Shown one piece after another: positions 1 through 9,765 of a DNA stretch of 64,000 nucleotides (position 1 is its first letter; every line of letters starts with the position of its first letter). The notes below the pieces were generated by a model, which was given only the letters and a program-made list of their open reading frames with translations, was not told the DNA's origin and made no database searches. A program made the position numbers and the translations under genes. This stretch comes from Crossaster papposus (taxonomy: Eukaryota; Echinodermata; Asteroidea; Velatida; Solasteridae). The DNA is taken from NCBI GenBank assembly GCA_037893245.1, contig JBAIAA010001106.1:98744-162743 (forward strand), read 5' to 3'.

Positions 1-119
1 TGTATAATGGAGACAAAAGGACGCCGGAGGGTAAATTTCTATAGATAAATAGGTCGCCACAGGGAATTTCACGAATTAGATTTTTGGAGTGTGCCTCAAA
101 TTACTCAAAAACTAGGTTT

Positions 120-172
120 AGGATGTGGGTTAGGGTTAGTGTTTGGGTTAGGGTATGATATAGGGTATATTG
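120..172. repeat. Telomere-like degenerate GGGTTA/GGGTAT repeats
   Basis: Short run of GGGTTAG, GGGTTAGGG and GGGTATAT words. It resembles an interstitial telomere-type array (TTAGGG is the metazoan telomere unit), but it is too short and degenerate to be more than a simple repeat. Confidence 0.4.
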
Positions 173-317
173 GGTCGAAATTTCAACCCAGGAAATTAAT
201 TGTGGTTGAAATAGGAGCATTTTGAAAAAGGTGCCCGACTTTTTAAGCAGTTTGTACACGAGAACAAAGAGATGTCTCCACTAGGATACAAATTTGAGAG
301 TTTTTGTGTTCCTAGGA

Positions 318-545
318 GTGGTCACATCAAAACTTAGTCACGTTTGCCGGGGTCAATTAAGGTAGATGCGACACATTTTTGTGACAGTGTCCACAAGGGT
401 GGCCACGTCAGAACCTAGTCATGTTGCGGGGGTCAGATAAGGTAGACGATACACATTGTTTTGTATTGGCAGTGTCCCTGTAAGTGGTCACATCAAAACT
501 TAGTCATGTTTGCGGGGGTCAAAAAAGGTAGATGAGAAACACATT
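318..545. repeat. Tandem repeat, about 84-bp unit, three copies
   Basis: Three diverged copies start near 318, 399 and 484. Each opens with GTGGTCACATCA or a close variant, continues through a GTCA-TGTTTGC-GGGGTCA block and ends in GGTAGA...ACACATT. Spacing is 81-85 bp. It lies 3' of the sulfotransferase gene. No coding potential seen. Confidence 0.75.
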
Positions 546-860
546 TTGGTTGCATACTACATTATACATTTTACAATGTAGATATGGGACCTGTTGAAGT
601 TAATCGATATTTTGGAGGAGGAAAGAACATTATTTACACTTGTTGTCATTCATAATAATTTTGTCAAATGAAAACAAACACCTATTTTAATCAATCTATT
701 GTTCAAAGAGTATGGAGTCGAGAGGAAGATCAACTAAATTCTCAAGAATACCATCCTGCAAGATAAACTCGAAGAAAATGATTTTTTAATATATTGTTGA
801 CTTATTGGCACCATAATAACAAAACAACTGTTGAGTGCTGTGATGTGGGATATGACGTTT

Positions 861-955
861 TTTAAAGGTAGGATACACCATTTGCAGATATCGAAATATT
901 GTACTACCGAGATATTAAAAAATATCTTACTTATTTGAAAGTAAATAATGAATCG
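861..955. repeat. End fragment of a dispersed MITE (TTTAAAGGTAGGATACAC family)
   Basis: The terminal sequence TTTAAAGGTAGGATACACC and the following 75 bp match the ends of the copies at 1911-2280 and 13661-17109. Only one terminus is present here, so this is a truncated copy just 3' of the sulfotransferase stop codon. Confidence 0.65.
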
Positions 956-1032
956 ACAGTTTATGTGTGTGCTTAATAAGCATATCTAAAGGCGAAGGTC
1001 GCATTCATCGTGATTATAACCCATTGAAACGG

Positions 1033-1707
1033 TTACAAAAAGTCGGGCTTGGAATATCCGAAGAGTTCGAAGTCTAGCTCGTATAGTTCCCACATTCTCT
1101 GCAGCTTTTGTTGGGGTACCTGACTGAAATACTTATCGTAAACGTTGGAACTGTTGGTCGGGTGACTATTTGCTTTGTCGGGGTACGAGGCTTGATCATG
1201 TAAACCCAATGACGACAGCATGTACCTAGCGTCATCATCAATGCTCTCCAGTTTGCCCAGGTAGTCGTATTTGACCTTACAAGGCGAACACATCTTGTAA
1301 ATCTCCTGCCAGTGGTCGTCGAAGCCTGCCCTCTCCATCGGGTTCGTCAAATACGCCACCCACTCGTGCCACGTGATGTTTTCGCCGGTTTGAAGTTCCC
1401 GTGCAGTGGCGCCCATACGGTACTTTCTTAGAATGCGCTTGGCAATACCCTGGAAATACGGATCCTTTCGGTACACCTTGATGTCCGCAAACTTGTTTTT
1501 GAACGCCGATATGATTCGAAGAAAAGGCTGGCGAGCGTACATAAACTTCGTGTACGTCTCGAGGCGGACTCCCTGCTCATCTGGAGTGAGGGCGCTCAGT
1601 CTCTTCATGCCGTTTTTCGAGTGAGCCTCTATGGACGAGATGCCCCGAGTTTCTTTACGTAGACCAGACAGTACCATCAGCACTCTCTTCCAGTTGCTAC
1701 ATCCGAC
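1033..1707 (-). CDS. Carbohydrate sulfotransferase (HNK-1ST/CHST8-14 family), exon 4 with most of the catalytic domain and the stop
   Basis: This exon encodes the last 224 residues of a Golgi sulfotransferase that moves sulfate from PAPS onto a glycan. It starts at an acceptor (TAG/GTC at 1708/1707), before which the frame is intronic. The first residues VGCSNWKR complete the 5'-phosphosulfate loop (PKVGCSNWKR) begun in exon 3. The 3'-phosphate motif RQPFLRIISAF lies about 60 residues in, with the essential Arg and Ser present. The family block CSPCKVKYDYLGKLE follows in the second half. The stop is TAA at 1033-1035. With exons 1-3 (3591-3720, 3061-3221, 2600-2794) the protein is about 386 residues, normal for the family. 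The substrate (chondroitin, dermatan, GalNAc-4-O or HNK-1 type) cannot be read from the sequence. No AATAAA was seen downstream. Confidence 0.93.
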   Translation of the reverse strand, partial: VGCSNWKRVLMVLSGLRKETRGISSIEAHSKNGMKRLSALTPDEQGVRLETYTKFMYARQPFLRIISAFKNKFADIKVYRKDPYFQGIAKRILRKYRMGATARELQTGENITWHEWVAYLTNPMERAGFDDHWQEIYKMCSPCKVKYDYLGKLESIDDDARYMLSSLGLHDQASYPDKANSHPTNSSNVYDKYFSQVPQQKLQRMWELYELDFELFGYSKPDFL

Positions 1708-1910
1708 CTAGCGCCAAAAAGGGAAAATAGTTCAGACACAAACTGAAACCCTTAGATTTTACACTGCTCGAGCTTCTGTTTCCTTTTTTATGGGATCGCC
1801 ACCGCAACGGATAAAAAACCTATGTATAAATCCATCAGTGCACACTGCTAGTGTAAGAGTAATTGGCATGTACCACTGCCATGCAGTAATCTGCCCTCAT
1901 AGATGGAGGG

Positions 1911-2280
1911 TTAAAGGTAGGATACACTATTGGTAATTGCTTGAATTATCATAATGGGTAGATTTGGGGGGTTGTAATTTATATTAAATATCGTTTAACT
2001 GACCTGTTTGAAGTTCTACAATTATGGATGCCGAGAAAAGCACAAAAAACAGCGTTTGTTTTCAACCGGCGTCGAGCAGATATTCTTATGTTATTTGTGT
2101 TTTTTCGCGATCGCCGTCCGTCTTTATAAAATTAAATTTTTCAGAATAATTACAGGATATCTAGCGAAATCATTTTGCTGGATGCCTAGAATCATTATTT
2201 TCTTTCAGATGAGTAAGATATTTCTTAATAATTCGGTAGTATATGTTCGATATCTACAAATGGTGTGTCCTACCTCTAAA
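1911..2280. mobile_element. Complete MITE in the last intron of the sulfotransferase gene
   Basis: About 370 bp with imperfect terminal inverted repeats: TTAAAGGTAGGATACAC at the left, and the reverse complement of TTTAGAGGTAGGACACA at the right. The internal sequence is not clearly coding. It matches the interrupted copy at 13661-17109 in inverted orientation. The target duplication is unclear, so the superfamily is not assigned. Confidence 0.7.
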
Positions 2281-2400
2281 AGGCAACGAACCTCGTCCAT
2301 GACGATGGCAGATATTTCAATGCTTACCGGCATTACGGTTGTGGTCGCCCTATTACGGAAGCGTATTGAGGACACAACCAAACAAAGTTTTGCGGACAAC

Positions 2401-2448
2401 TATTTCGCCCGGGCGGATTACTATTTCGCCCGGGCGGATTACTATTTT
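2401..2448. repeat. 21-bp tandem repeat, about 2.3 copies
   Basis: The unit TATTTCGCCCGGGCGGATTAC occurs twice exactly and is followed by a partial third copy. It lies in the last intron of the sulfotransferase gene. Confidence 0.7.
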
Positions 2449-2599
2449 GCAAATGGTGTAGGCCTATCCTATTTTTTGGTAAACTTGAGTCCTATACCTA
2501 CGAACTTAAAGCTTATGTATTAGCGAAACTAGTGCCTTGGCCACAATAATCCTGTTTTTCTGCGTAAAAACAAACAAACAAAAAACGGGTCTGATTTAC

Positions 2600-2794
2600 C
2601 TTTGGTACAAAGCAGTAGAGGATCTTGAGTTTGTCGATGACGTAGATGTGGCGGAGGGTATCCCTGTTGAGGCCTCCCCGAGACAACTTTGGATGTCTCC
2701 TGCAGGCCTCGTTGAGACGATTTCGTCGTTCCGTCTGTACTGCTTGCTGTTGCTCCATAAACCCGTTGCGCTCAAAATCCTGGTTGAAGGCCTC
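2600..2794 (-). CDS. Carbohydrate sulfotransferase, exon 3 (stem end and start of 5'-PSB motif)
   Basis: A 195-nt exon of 65 codons. The acceptor is strong: a pyrimidine-rich tract and AATAG/GAG at 2795/2794. It ends CCAAAG/GTAAAT at 2600/2599, phase 0. The peptide carries RNRLNEACRRHP, the block DTLRHIYVIDKLKILYCFVP and a final PK, which is the family pattern just before the PAPS-binding loop. Splicing to 1707 joins PK to VGCSNWKR exactly as in other HNK-1-type sulfotransferases, which supports both borders. A TAG lies in frame immediately 5' of the acceptor, so the exon cannot extend further. Confidence 0.9.
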
Positions 2795-3060
2795 CTATTC
2801 GGAAGAAAAATTGGAAGAAATGTAGTATCCTGACGCCACTTCAGCGGTTATTTAAGTGTATGGTTACAAAGTCAGAGGGCGGCAGGCCCATTTCCTAAGA
2901 AAATTTTCAGACCCATATCCGTATCTTTTCAACATTTTGCAATCAGATTCACCTTCACTAAAATAAAACATGGTCAGGTTGCAACACTCTTTCCAGTTTA
3001 GTTTCACGGATACACATCATTTGTTTATAAATTCACCAGAGCGTGAATAATAAATCTTGC

Positions 3061-3221
3061 CTTTGGATGTTCTCCGCCATTGTGTTTTTCCTTCTCCTGT
3101 GCCGGGGACTTCTTGAGCGCATGCGCGGGATGTGTGTCGTTATAATAAGCGTTGTGCGGTATTTGGGCCTGCAACTCGACGTTCATCCATGGATAGTTCT
3201 TGTATGGTCGGTTGAATTTGA
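3061..3221 (-). CDS. Carbohydrate sulfotransferase, exon 2 (luminal stem), possible GC donor
   Basis: Open reading of 2 nt plus 53 codons after a good acceptor (TATCCTCAG at 3224-3222). The phase fits exon 1 (ends in phase 1) and exon 3 (starts in phase 0). The peptide is Lys/Asn/His/Pro-rich and low in hydrophobic residues, as expected of a Golgi stem region. The best-matching donor is AAG/GCAAGA at 3061/3060, a non-canonical GC donor. A weaker GT donor 24 nt further on (CTG/GTGAAT, exon end 3037) also keeps the frame and would add eight residues. Gene prediction is mine. The stem has no motif, so this exon is less secure than exons 3 and 4. Confidence 0.7.
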
Positions 3222-3590
3222 CTGAGGATATGAGATGAAGCCGTGTGTATTTTATTCGATTACCTGCTATTAAAACAATAATGTCGGCTACAAATTGTGA
3301 GTCTGGAAGGCTGGATGTGTTGTGATTTGTGAAAAATCAGCCTGGTCCAGACAGGAACCTGGAGTGCTGAAAATTATGCAAAATACATTCAGGCCAACTG
3401 CAAACAAGAAGTCATCAGCATTTCACCAGTCAAGTTTGAAGTCTCAAAGTTTGAAGTCTGCACGTTTTCAGTTACAAGTTTAGCCGGGGACTTAATATAC
3501 ACATATTGAGAGTCCAAAATTGTCGGACTAGTCTGGTCGGAGTTTAAGATTTGACTAAATCACGAATAGAAGTGAGACTGCTTTACTTAC

Positions 3591-3720
3591 CATCAAATTT
3601 AAAATGTGTGACAACATAGAACGCCAGGGAGATGGAACAAGTCAAAAGGAAGAGGCGAGAGAACCGGTGTCTGTACAGAAGCCACGCCAATCGACGGAGA
3701 AAGGGCTGAACTACAGACAT
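3591..3720 (-). CDS. Carbohydrate sulfotransferase, exon 1 (start codon and signal anchor)
   Basis: Starts at ATG 3720-3718 and runs 43 codons plus one base to a consensus donor (GATG/GTAAGT at 3591/3590). The peptide has a short Arg-rich cytoplasmic tail (FLRRLAWLLYRHRF) followed by a hydrophobic segment at about residues 21-40 (RLFLLTCSISLAFYVV), the layout of a type II Golgi membrane anchor. The ATG lies 3 nt after TTTTTTTGTAAG, which could itself be an acceptor, so a 5' untranslated exon further upstream is possible. Phase 1 at the donor fits the acceptor of exon 2. Confidence 0.78.
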
Positions 3721-3723
3721 CGT

Positions 3724-4467
3724 CTTACAAAAAAAGTATGTATTGCTGAAGTATATAAGCCTCAGAAATAATGTTCCATAAACTTGTGTTTTATGAAACT
3801 TTTCACAATTTCATTTTTTAATGTCCATTTTTTCTGTCGCTCCCAAGTTTGTACACGTTTCTCCACATTTTGAGAGTTAGTGAAATAAACCCCACCGACG
3901 TCGGCAATCTACATTTTATTTTCATAAGACATGATTTAAAGGCCCGCTGGAACACATTTGTCGAGGGGGTGCTTGGAATTTAAAGACAATCGCCTAGCGC
4001 GAAGCGAGAAGCCATTTTGGCGTAGGGTCAGGGGCCGCTCAAGGGCCCCGGGAGCTCTGGGGACATGATGCTCTGTGGTGCAATCTGAGCCATTTTGGGA
4101 CACTATTATGTCTTTTGGGGGAAGAGTGAATCAATGAATAGACCAGAATGAACCATGTGCATGTATGTTTAAACCAAATGAAAAGAAAAACAAATATATA
4201 TATATATATTTTAAAATTGAATAAATATATATTATAACAAATATACAAAAGTTTATAAAAATAAGTATACATGTAGAATATCTGAACACAATTATTTCCA
4301 AGATGGATTGGGTAGTTCTGCAAGGAACCAGTTGTTTTAATCTATGGAATGCAGCACAGCATTATAAACTTAGATTGTGGTTGTATCTAAACAACCGCAT
4401 AGCTCCTCCCGAAATGTTTTTGATAATTGTATATATTGGACCGTTTAAAATGAATTAATTACTGTAA
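3724..4467. other. Region upstream of the sulfotransferase gene
   Basis: No coding exon recognised. Holds a short TA run near 4194-4210 and A+T-rich sequence. A block near 3940-4030 looks like the edge of a dispersed repeat, though no second copy was found in this window. The sulfotransferase promoter would lie here but no core element can be assigned. Confidence 0.5.
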
Positions 4468-5293
4468 TGCTAGGTTCTCACTATCACGATTCGCGCCACA
4501 ATTGAAACCGTGGTCTAATTAATCGTAGAGTAATCATGGTGATCCTATCAGATGTTATCAGATCCTATCAGATCTTATCAGATCTTGAGGTCAGTCGTGG
4601 CAATCATGTTGATCGTAGAAATTGTTTGGACGGTTCAAACATTTTCTACGATCAACACGATTATAGTTTTCAATCGTGATCATCGCATCAGATCGTAATG
4701 GATTGTAACAAAGCGCGAAAGGTCGCATCTAATCGTGCTTCCAAATGGTGGTGACCGGGATCTACCTTATGCTACGTTCCCACTGTCGTGCGATCCGTTA
4801 CGAACGCCACGATTGGCCATTCGTAGCTGATCGTGAAATGTGTGTTTCCTTTTCTGAAATTCACGTATGGATACGAGTTGATGCGAGTCGATACGTTCTG
4901 GTACGATTTGGTGCGCTTGGATGCGATATAGTCACTATTGGTCAATTTAAGGTGACACGATCTCTCACGATCTCGTCTCCCGTTCAGATACGAGCAGATG
5001 CGTTCCGATAGGATTGTCCCGATTGAGTCCACGATTAGGTCCTGATCTGACACGATCATCACGATCGGGGTCCCCGATTTCGGACGATCTGGTACGTGCA
5101 GATACGTTCGTATACGTTCCGATTTGATCCTTACGAACCGATGCGCTCTGTTGCGATCGGATACGATTGTGGTCGCGATGTCTTTCACGATCGAGATCGA
5201 GAGTGATCACGATTTGAGCCACGATTGGACCCCGACGGGTATATATACAGCCCGACTGACCATCCTACTTCATTGTTTCTTGAACGTCTACAG

Positions 5294-5523
5294 GGGCATG
5301 GAGGGACCAAGTGAACTGGCCAAATGTGGATCAACCTTCTGCACCTCGCAACTCAGCTACAGCAGATGCAAAGCATCAGAGGGAACTCCTAAAGGCCTTT
5401 TTCAATTCACCACAAGGTGCGGTCGCATGGCAGGAAAGGATGGCCGGGCTGCATGACGCGGAAGGTGAAGAGGATGAAGGACAAAATGGAGATGGTGGTG
5501 ATGATGATGCTGCTGCCTACTGA
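5294..5523 (+). pseudogene. Harbinger transposase C-terminal exon (remnant)
   Basis: After a possible acceptor (TCTACAG at 5287-5293) the frame reads GAWRDQVNWPN, then PRNSATADAKHQRELLKAFF, then FNSPQGAVAWQERM and an Asp/Glu/Gly tail, stop at 5521-5523. The pattern of a short WP turn, an Arg/Lys-rich helix and an AVxWQxRM-like end is my recollection of Harbinger transposase C-termini, not a search result. No DDE catalytic exon is visible between 4770 and 5290, where the sequence is subterminal repeat. Confidence 0.55.
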
Positions 5524-5729
5524 GGGACCCCCAAACAGAACCTCCCCCAATTCCCAATTGAAGAGGATGATAGGACCGTGGTACGTTAGGTCCTTCCTCA
5601 ACAACGGTCAGACTGCCAGTTCCAGTTCCCGAGGATGGTCGTTATGTCCCACCTCAACGGCCCTTTTGAGGGACACCCAAAGGTCATTATTAGGACCACC
5701 CACTTCCTCACAAAAGAACATGATCATGT

Positions 5730-6500
5730 GATGATTTAAAAAACAAAAAACATACTCCTCCCTCCCAAAAGAAAATAAAGAAAAGAAATTAGTAACTTTT
5801 AGAAACCTTCCATTATGTGATCATTCCCAAAAAAATTAAGAAATATTTCTTTTTTTTAAATCCTCCTCCCTTTCCTACCCCCAACATTTGTATTTAAAAG
5901 AAAATGAAGTTGAGTTGATCCCCTATTGGATTCTAATAAAATATGAACTCCCAATACCCCCAAAAATGTTGCGATGAATTCAAATTTAATAGAAATTTGA
6001 AAATAACAAGGCATATGATAAACTATGTGAATTTGAAAAAACAGAAGCAATTTTATTTGGCCAACCTTTATAAATTAAGGGGACATTAACCATATCAGAT
6101 TAAAATTCAAAGAGATATCATCCTCCGTTTAGGTTTTATTATATTTCATTACATTTTTATTTAGGGGAAGGGGCATTCATTTGTTTTGTATGATATTTTC
6201 TGAGGGGAGGAGGGCAAGGATCTAATCAATGTGTTTGGTTTTTTTTGGAGAGGAGGGTGAGCATGTCAAAGTTGGGATAATCTGTTCATTTCTTTAGGTT
6301 TGAATAGGGACAATCTCAAGTTCAATTTCTTTGATTTTGGGAGAGGAAAGGGGCCATTTATAAATGTCATTTTTTTTTTTTAAGGGAATTAATCTTAAAG
6401 TTTGCAATGTTTGGAGTGTTTTTTTTTAAAGTTCTTCCAAGAGGCATTGGGTGGCCCTAAAAAGGGCCGTTAAGGAGTCTCTGTCTCTGGGGGGACTTCT
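5730..6500. other. A+T-rich non-coding middle of the Harbinger element
   Basis: Poly-A/T-rich sequence between the two converging genes. Nothing coding or structured recognised. It probably contains the shared 3' ends of both transcripts. Confidence 0.5.
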
Positions 6501-6514
6501 GCTACAAGAAGTCT

Positions 6515-7141
6515 CTAATGGTCATCCGGGGGGTCTGCCTGTGTCTGAGGCAGATCTGGGTCATCATCATCCTCAGCAAGTGGATCAGGGGTGTTGAGCT
6601 GGGAGGAGAGGTTGAAACTGCCGGTAGCTGGTGGACTGGGTCCCAGCAGGCTGACTAAGGAGTAATCTGGAGAGGAGGGCAACGCAGTGGTGGTCATGGT
6701 GGTGGTGGTGGCCCTGCCCCCTGAGGGTCCTGGGTGTGGCTCATTGGTTGGTAGTAATGGGCTGGTCATCGGGACCTCGGAGAACTGTCGCTGGACGTAG
6801 CTGTGGTCCTGACTACCCCAGACACTGGGTTGAGGCCCCACAGGGCGAGGTGGCCACTGTGAGGGATTATGCTGCCACAGGGCCTGCTGGAACTGCTGGA
6901 ACTGCTGCTGCAACTGCTGCTGGAACTGTTGGGACTGCTGCTGCTGGAACTGGAAGGGGGCCTGTTGGTCTTGGCTTGGTGGTGGCTGCGTCTTGCTATG
7001 CTCAGCTGCCCGTTGAGACCTGTGCAGCTCCTGCATGATGTCCGCCTCAGCATCCCTCCTGATCTCCCCAGGCAACTTTAACAGGGTCTCCTCCACATAC
7101 TTTCAAAGTACTTCTAGACATGAATTGCACCAGCAGGTCTC
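6515..7141 (-). pseudogene. SANT/MADF-type Harbinger accessory protein, C-terminal exon (frameshifted)
   Basis: Begins after an acceptor (TTTCTTTCAG at 7142-7151) and encodes a helical segment (LLKLPGEIRRDAEADIMQEL) followed by a Gln-rich region (about residues 45-80 of the exon) and a Pro/Ser/Asp tail, stop at 6515-6517. The frame that joins exon 1 (one base, then GA GAC CTG) runs RDLLVQFMSRSTLK and then fails. The helical part is one frame over, so a single-base indel lies near 7097-7105. In related two-gene elements this C-terminal helix follows the DNA-binding domain. The product is probably non-functional. Confidence 0.65.
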
Positions 7142-7264
7142 CTGAAAGAAATAAAGCGAGGGAACTTCTTCTTAGAAATATTATTATTTCTAGTATATCT
7201 CCAAGTATATCTTAATGTGAAATTAAATAAAATTGCAATTGTTATTAGAGGAGATAATACTTAC

Positions 7265-7964
7265 TCAGTTCTCCAGATGTCCCCCTATCCTCACTGCCCC
7301 GTCTGGAGCCGACCGACCCTGGCTGGGAGGCTGTCTGGGAGGCTGTCTGGGAGGCTGGCTGCGAGGCTGGTGTTGAGGCTGCTGGGAGTGGTGGTGGTGT
7401 TGGACCCCTGCTTGAGGTAGAGGTAGAGGCGACAACTGAGGTTTGGCTGGTGGAGGGGGTGAGTTCAGTGCCACTGACACTTGCTGCTGCAAAGGAGGCC
7501 ACATTTCTGGCATCCACCGTCTCAATATGAGGGATCAAAAAGGAGAACTTCTCCCACACCCACTTCTCTGTGATGTTCATGTCAGTAATGACATCTCCTC
7601 CTGACCCACTCTTCCTGGCGCGTTTCTTCAGCCGGCCCATCATGCTTGTGTACCATAATTTAAGTTGCGCCACAGTAGTGTTTATCTTGGCAGCCTTTGC
7701 AGCCCAGAGATTATCCTTCTGGGTGACATCTTTGAACCCCGCAAGGCGTTTACTGTAGAGGACCTCATTTCTCATGAGGAACTCAATGATTTCCTCCTTT
7801 TGCTTTTCAGTAAAGGCAGTTACTGTTTTCTTTCTCTTGGCTTTCTGGGTGGGGGTGGTCTCCTCTGCCTCCTCTGGTGCCGGCTCTGGCTGGACTGGTT
7901 CAGGTTCAGGGGGTGGGGCAGCCTTGCCCTTTCCCTTCTTGCCTCTGGTACCCTCGGGTGGCAT
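7265..7964 (-). CDS. SANT/MADF-type DNA-binding protein of the Harbinger element, exon 1
   Basis: Second protein of the transposon, expected to bind the terminal repeats and help the transposase enter the nucleus or find DNA (known for the superfamily, inferred here). The start chosen is ATG 7964-7962 (MPPEGTRGKKGKG). Order: Lys/Gly and Pro/Glu-rich N-terminus, then KAKRKKTVTAF leading into a Myb/SANT-like domain with the spaced aromatic residues FTEKQKEEIIEFL, LWAAKAAKIN and LKLWYTSMMGRLKKRARK. A Ser/Thr/Pro-rich tail follows, containing SQPASQTASQTASQ repeats. The exon ends at a donor (CTGA/GTAAGT at 7265/7264), phase 1. The frame also continues upstream to 8108 without a stop. Confidence 0.75.
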
Positions 7965-8264
7965 CTCTAAAAGCCTACTAGCAAAATCAAGTTGACAGTA
8001 AAGATGTGCTCTCTTCAAGTGTAGATCGCTGAATGAAGCGCATTCAATCTTGTCCGGTATATATATGGGCGCGAGAACTCGTAACAGATCGTGAGCGTCC
8101 GTGAACAAGTGTGACTACTCGTATCTACTCGTATCTACTCGCATCTACTCGCATCTACTCGTGAGTCAATCGTGTCAGGTCGTGAGCAATGGTACCCGAC
8201 ACAGCGTAACAGATCGTGACAGATCGTGGGAGATCGCAGCGCATCTCAACAGAGCGTGGTGTTT

Positions 8265-8549
8265 GTCTTGTCTAAGGTTGATCCCGATCACCACGATTTG
8301 GAAGCACGATTAGATGCGATCTGTCGCGCTTTGTTACGATTCAATACGATCTGATGCGATGATCACGATTGAAAATTAATCGTGTTGATCGTAGAAAATG
8401 TTTGAACCGTCCAACAATTTTCTACGATCAACACGATTGTCACGACTTACCTCAAGATCTGATAAGATCTGATATGATCACCACGATTACTCCACGATTA
8501 AGACCACGATTTCAATCGTGGCGCGAATCGTGATAGTGGGAACGTAGCA
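8265..8549. repeat. Right inverted arm of the Harbinger element
   Basis: Reverse complement of 4468-4766 with scattered differences. Shared blocks include CTACGATCAACACGATT and GATCGCATCTAATCGTGC. Homology stops at the TTA that, in the left arm, is followed by a second element end at 4770. Confidence 0.8.
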
Positions 8550-8559
8550 TAAGGTAAAG

Positions 8560-8990
8560 CTAATTGAAGTCGCAGGTGTATGAGGTTCCAGATGTGTGAG
8601 GTTACAGATGTTTGAGGTCGGAGATGTTTAAGGTCGCAGGCGTATGATGTCGCAGGTGTATGAGGTAGCAGGTGCACGAGATCGACACAGGTGCACGAAA
8701 TCAAGGGTGCACGAGATCGCAGGTGTACGATATCGCATGTGTACGAGGTCACAGGTGTACGAGGTCACAGGTGTATGAGGTTGGAAGTCGGCTAACAATT
8801 AAGTTGGGTTACAAGTCGGATCGCAAGTCGGTTCGCAAGTCGGTTCGCAAGTCGGTTCGCAAGTCGGGTCGCAAGTCGAGTTGCAAGTCGCGTCGGAAGT
8901 CGGGTCGCAAGATGGGTCGCAAGTCAAATTCACACTTATTCAACGTTGTTTCTTAGAGTACCAGGTCAGATCACAAGTCAGGTCCTGGGT
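8560..8990. repeat. Two adjoining minisatellites (20-bp and 12-bp units)
   Basis: 8560-8790 is about eleven degenerate copies of a 20-bp unit like CAGGTGTACGAGGTCA. 8795-8990 is a 12-bp unit GGTTCGCAAGTC repeated with variants. Both lie directly between the transposon and the last recognised CUB/LDLa exon. Confidence 0.8.
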
Positions 8991-9039
8991 CAGGTCAAAT
9001 GTCAGTCAAGTTGCTAGTCTGGACAAAAGGTGAACCCAC

Positions 9040-9276
9040 CACACTGAATTTCATCATCAGATTCAGGGCAATTCTCCTCCCCGTCACAAACTTGATCTCG
9101 CGGAATGCACTGCGCCTGAGAGAGGACGTCAGGGTCCGAGACAGAAGAAAACATAGAACTGAAGAAGGAGGAGGAGGAGGAGGAGGAGGAGGACTGGGGT
9201 GGGTAAGTAGGCGGTTGGAAGGTTTGGCTTGTGTTTAAGTTGCCACACTTGTAGGAACCTGGGCAAACGATGTGAT
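9040..9276 (-). CDS. LDL-receptor class A exon with a Ser-rich insertion, CUB/LDLa gene
   Basis: Phase 1-1 exon (acceptor TTCAACAG/AT at 9277/9276, donor TGTG/GTGGGT at 9040/9039). It opens with CPGSYKC and closes with AQCIPRDQVCDGEENC and PESDDEIQCG, an LDLa repeat with its acidic Ca2+-binding end. Between the two halves sits a stretch of about 45 residues with a run of nine Ser, encoded by a TCC microsatellite (9168-9192). This is far longer than the normal LDLa loop. If the weak donor is not used, the frame reaches a TAG at 9014-9016 after nine more residues, so this could be the last coding exon. It is the most 3' exon found. Confidence 0.82.
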
Positions 9277-9299
9277 CTGTTGAAAAGGTGTGCAAGAGA

Positions 9300-9765
9300 A
9301 AAAATAATAACGTCTGCGAAGTAGAATATTCAACAGGTGGTGGTAAAAGTAGTTTAAAAGATGCTTCAAAAAGTGTAATCTACGAAATATCTAAGCTGGT
9401 TTTTAATCTGGTTTGATTTAGTGGTGACAACAGCTGGGAAAACAACGCGCATCCTTGACAACTAGGTGTCCTACAACAATATAATGAAAATGAAAATTAT
9501 GTTACTTTTACATGGCTTTCCCTGAACAAAGTCGGAAAATTCCATATCTAATTACCCCTATATTGGCCAGTCACCGCACTATGTCAAGGGAAAACTTCCA
9601 CAGCCAAATCTTACGCATCATCACGTATACGGGCTGTGCAGAATTCCCGAACATTTATTTTTCGAATATCTACTTTCCTTGAATCAGTCCAACTTGACCA
9701 AAAGCTTCTCGGTTTTTGTTATCCACACAAATCACACGACAATAAATGACAAACACTGAAGTTAC
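9300..9765. other. Intron of the CUB/LDLa gene
   Basis: No domain exon or clear repeat recognised between the two adjacent LDLa exons. Confidence 0.5.

Larger units (their letters stand above)
4468..8549. mobile_element. PIF/Harbinger-type DNA transposon with long inverted arms, two-gene type, non-autonomous
   Basis: The 4,082-bp unit is bounded by near-identical inverted arms of roughly 300 bp. The left end reads TGCTAGGTTCTCACTATCAC and the right end is the inverse, GTGATAGTGGGAACGTAGCA. Both are flanked by TAA (4465-4467 and 8550-8552), the TWA target duplication typical of PIF/Harbinger. The arms are dense in ACGATC/GATCGT words. Inside are a plus-strand exon resembling the C-terminus of a Harbinger transposase and a minus-strand SANT/MADF-type gene, the two proteins this superfamily encodes. 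The catalytic part of the transposase was not found and the second gene has a frameshift, so it should be immobile by itself. It sits between the sulfotransferase and CUB/LDLa genes. Confidence 0.85.

Noticed and set aside
308..545. CRISPR-like array at the left end
   Set aside because: Three long diverged units without unique spacers in a eukaryotic sequence; ordinary tandem repeat.
2008..2523. 171-codon plus-strand frame
   Set aside because: Spans the MITE at 1911-2280, the 21-bp repeat and the intron; no motif and opposite strand to the gene.
4745..5222. Arg/Ser/Asp-rich frames on both strands
   Set aside because: Arise from GATCGT word repeats of the Harbinger subterminal region, open on both strands.
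6736..7081. Plus-strand Ala/Thr/Gly- and Leu-rich frames
   Set aside because: Antisense to the Gln-rich exon of the Harbinger accessory gene; composition follows from CAG/CTG codons.
8999..9238. Plus-strand frame with poly-Gly
   Set aside because: Antisense to the Ser-rich LDLa exon; poly-Gly is the complement reading of the TCC run.
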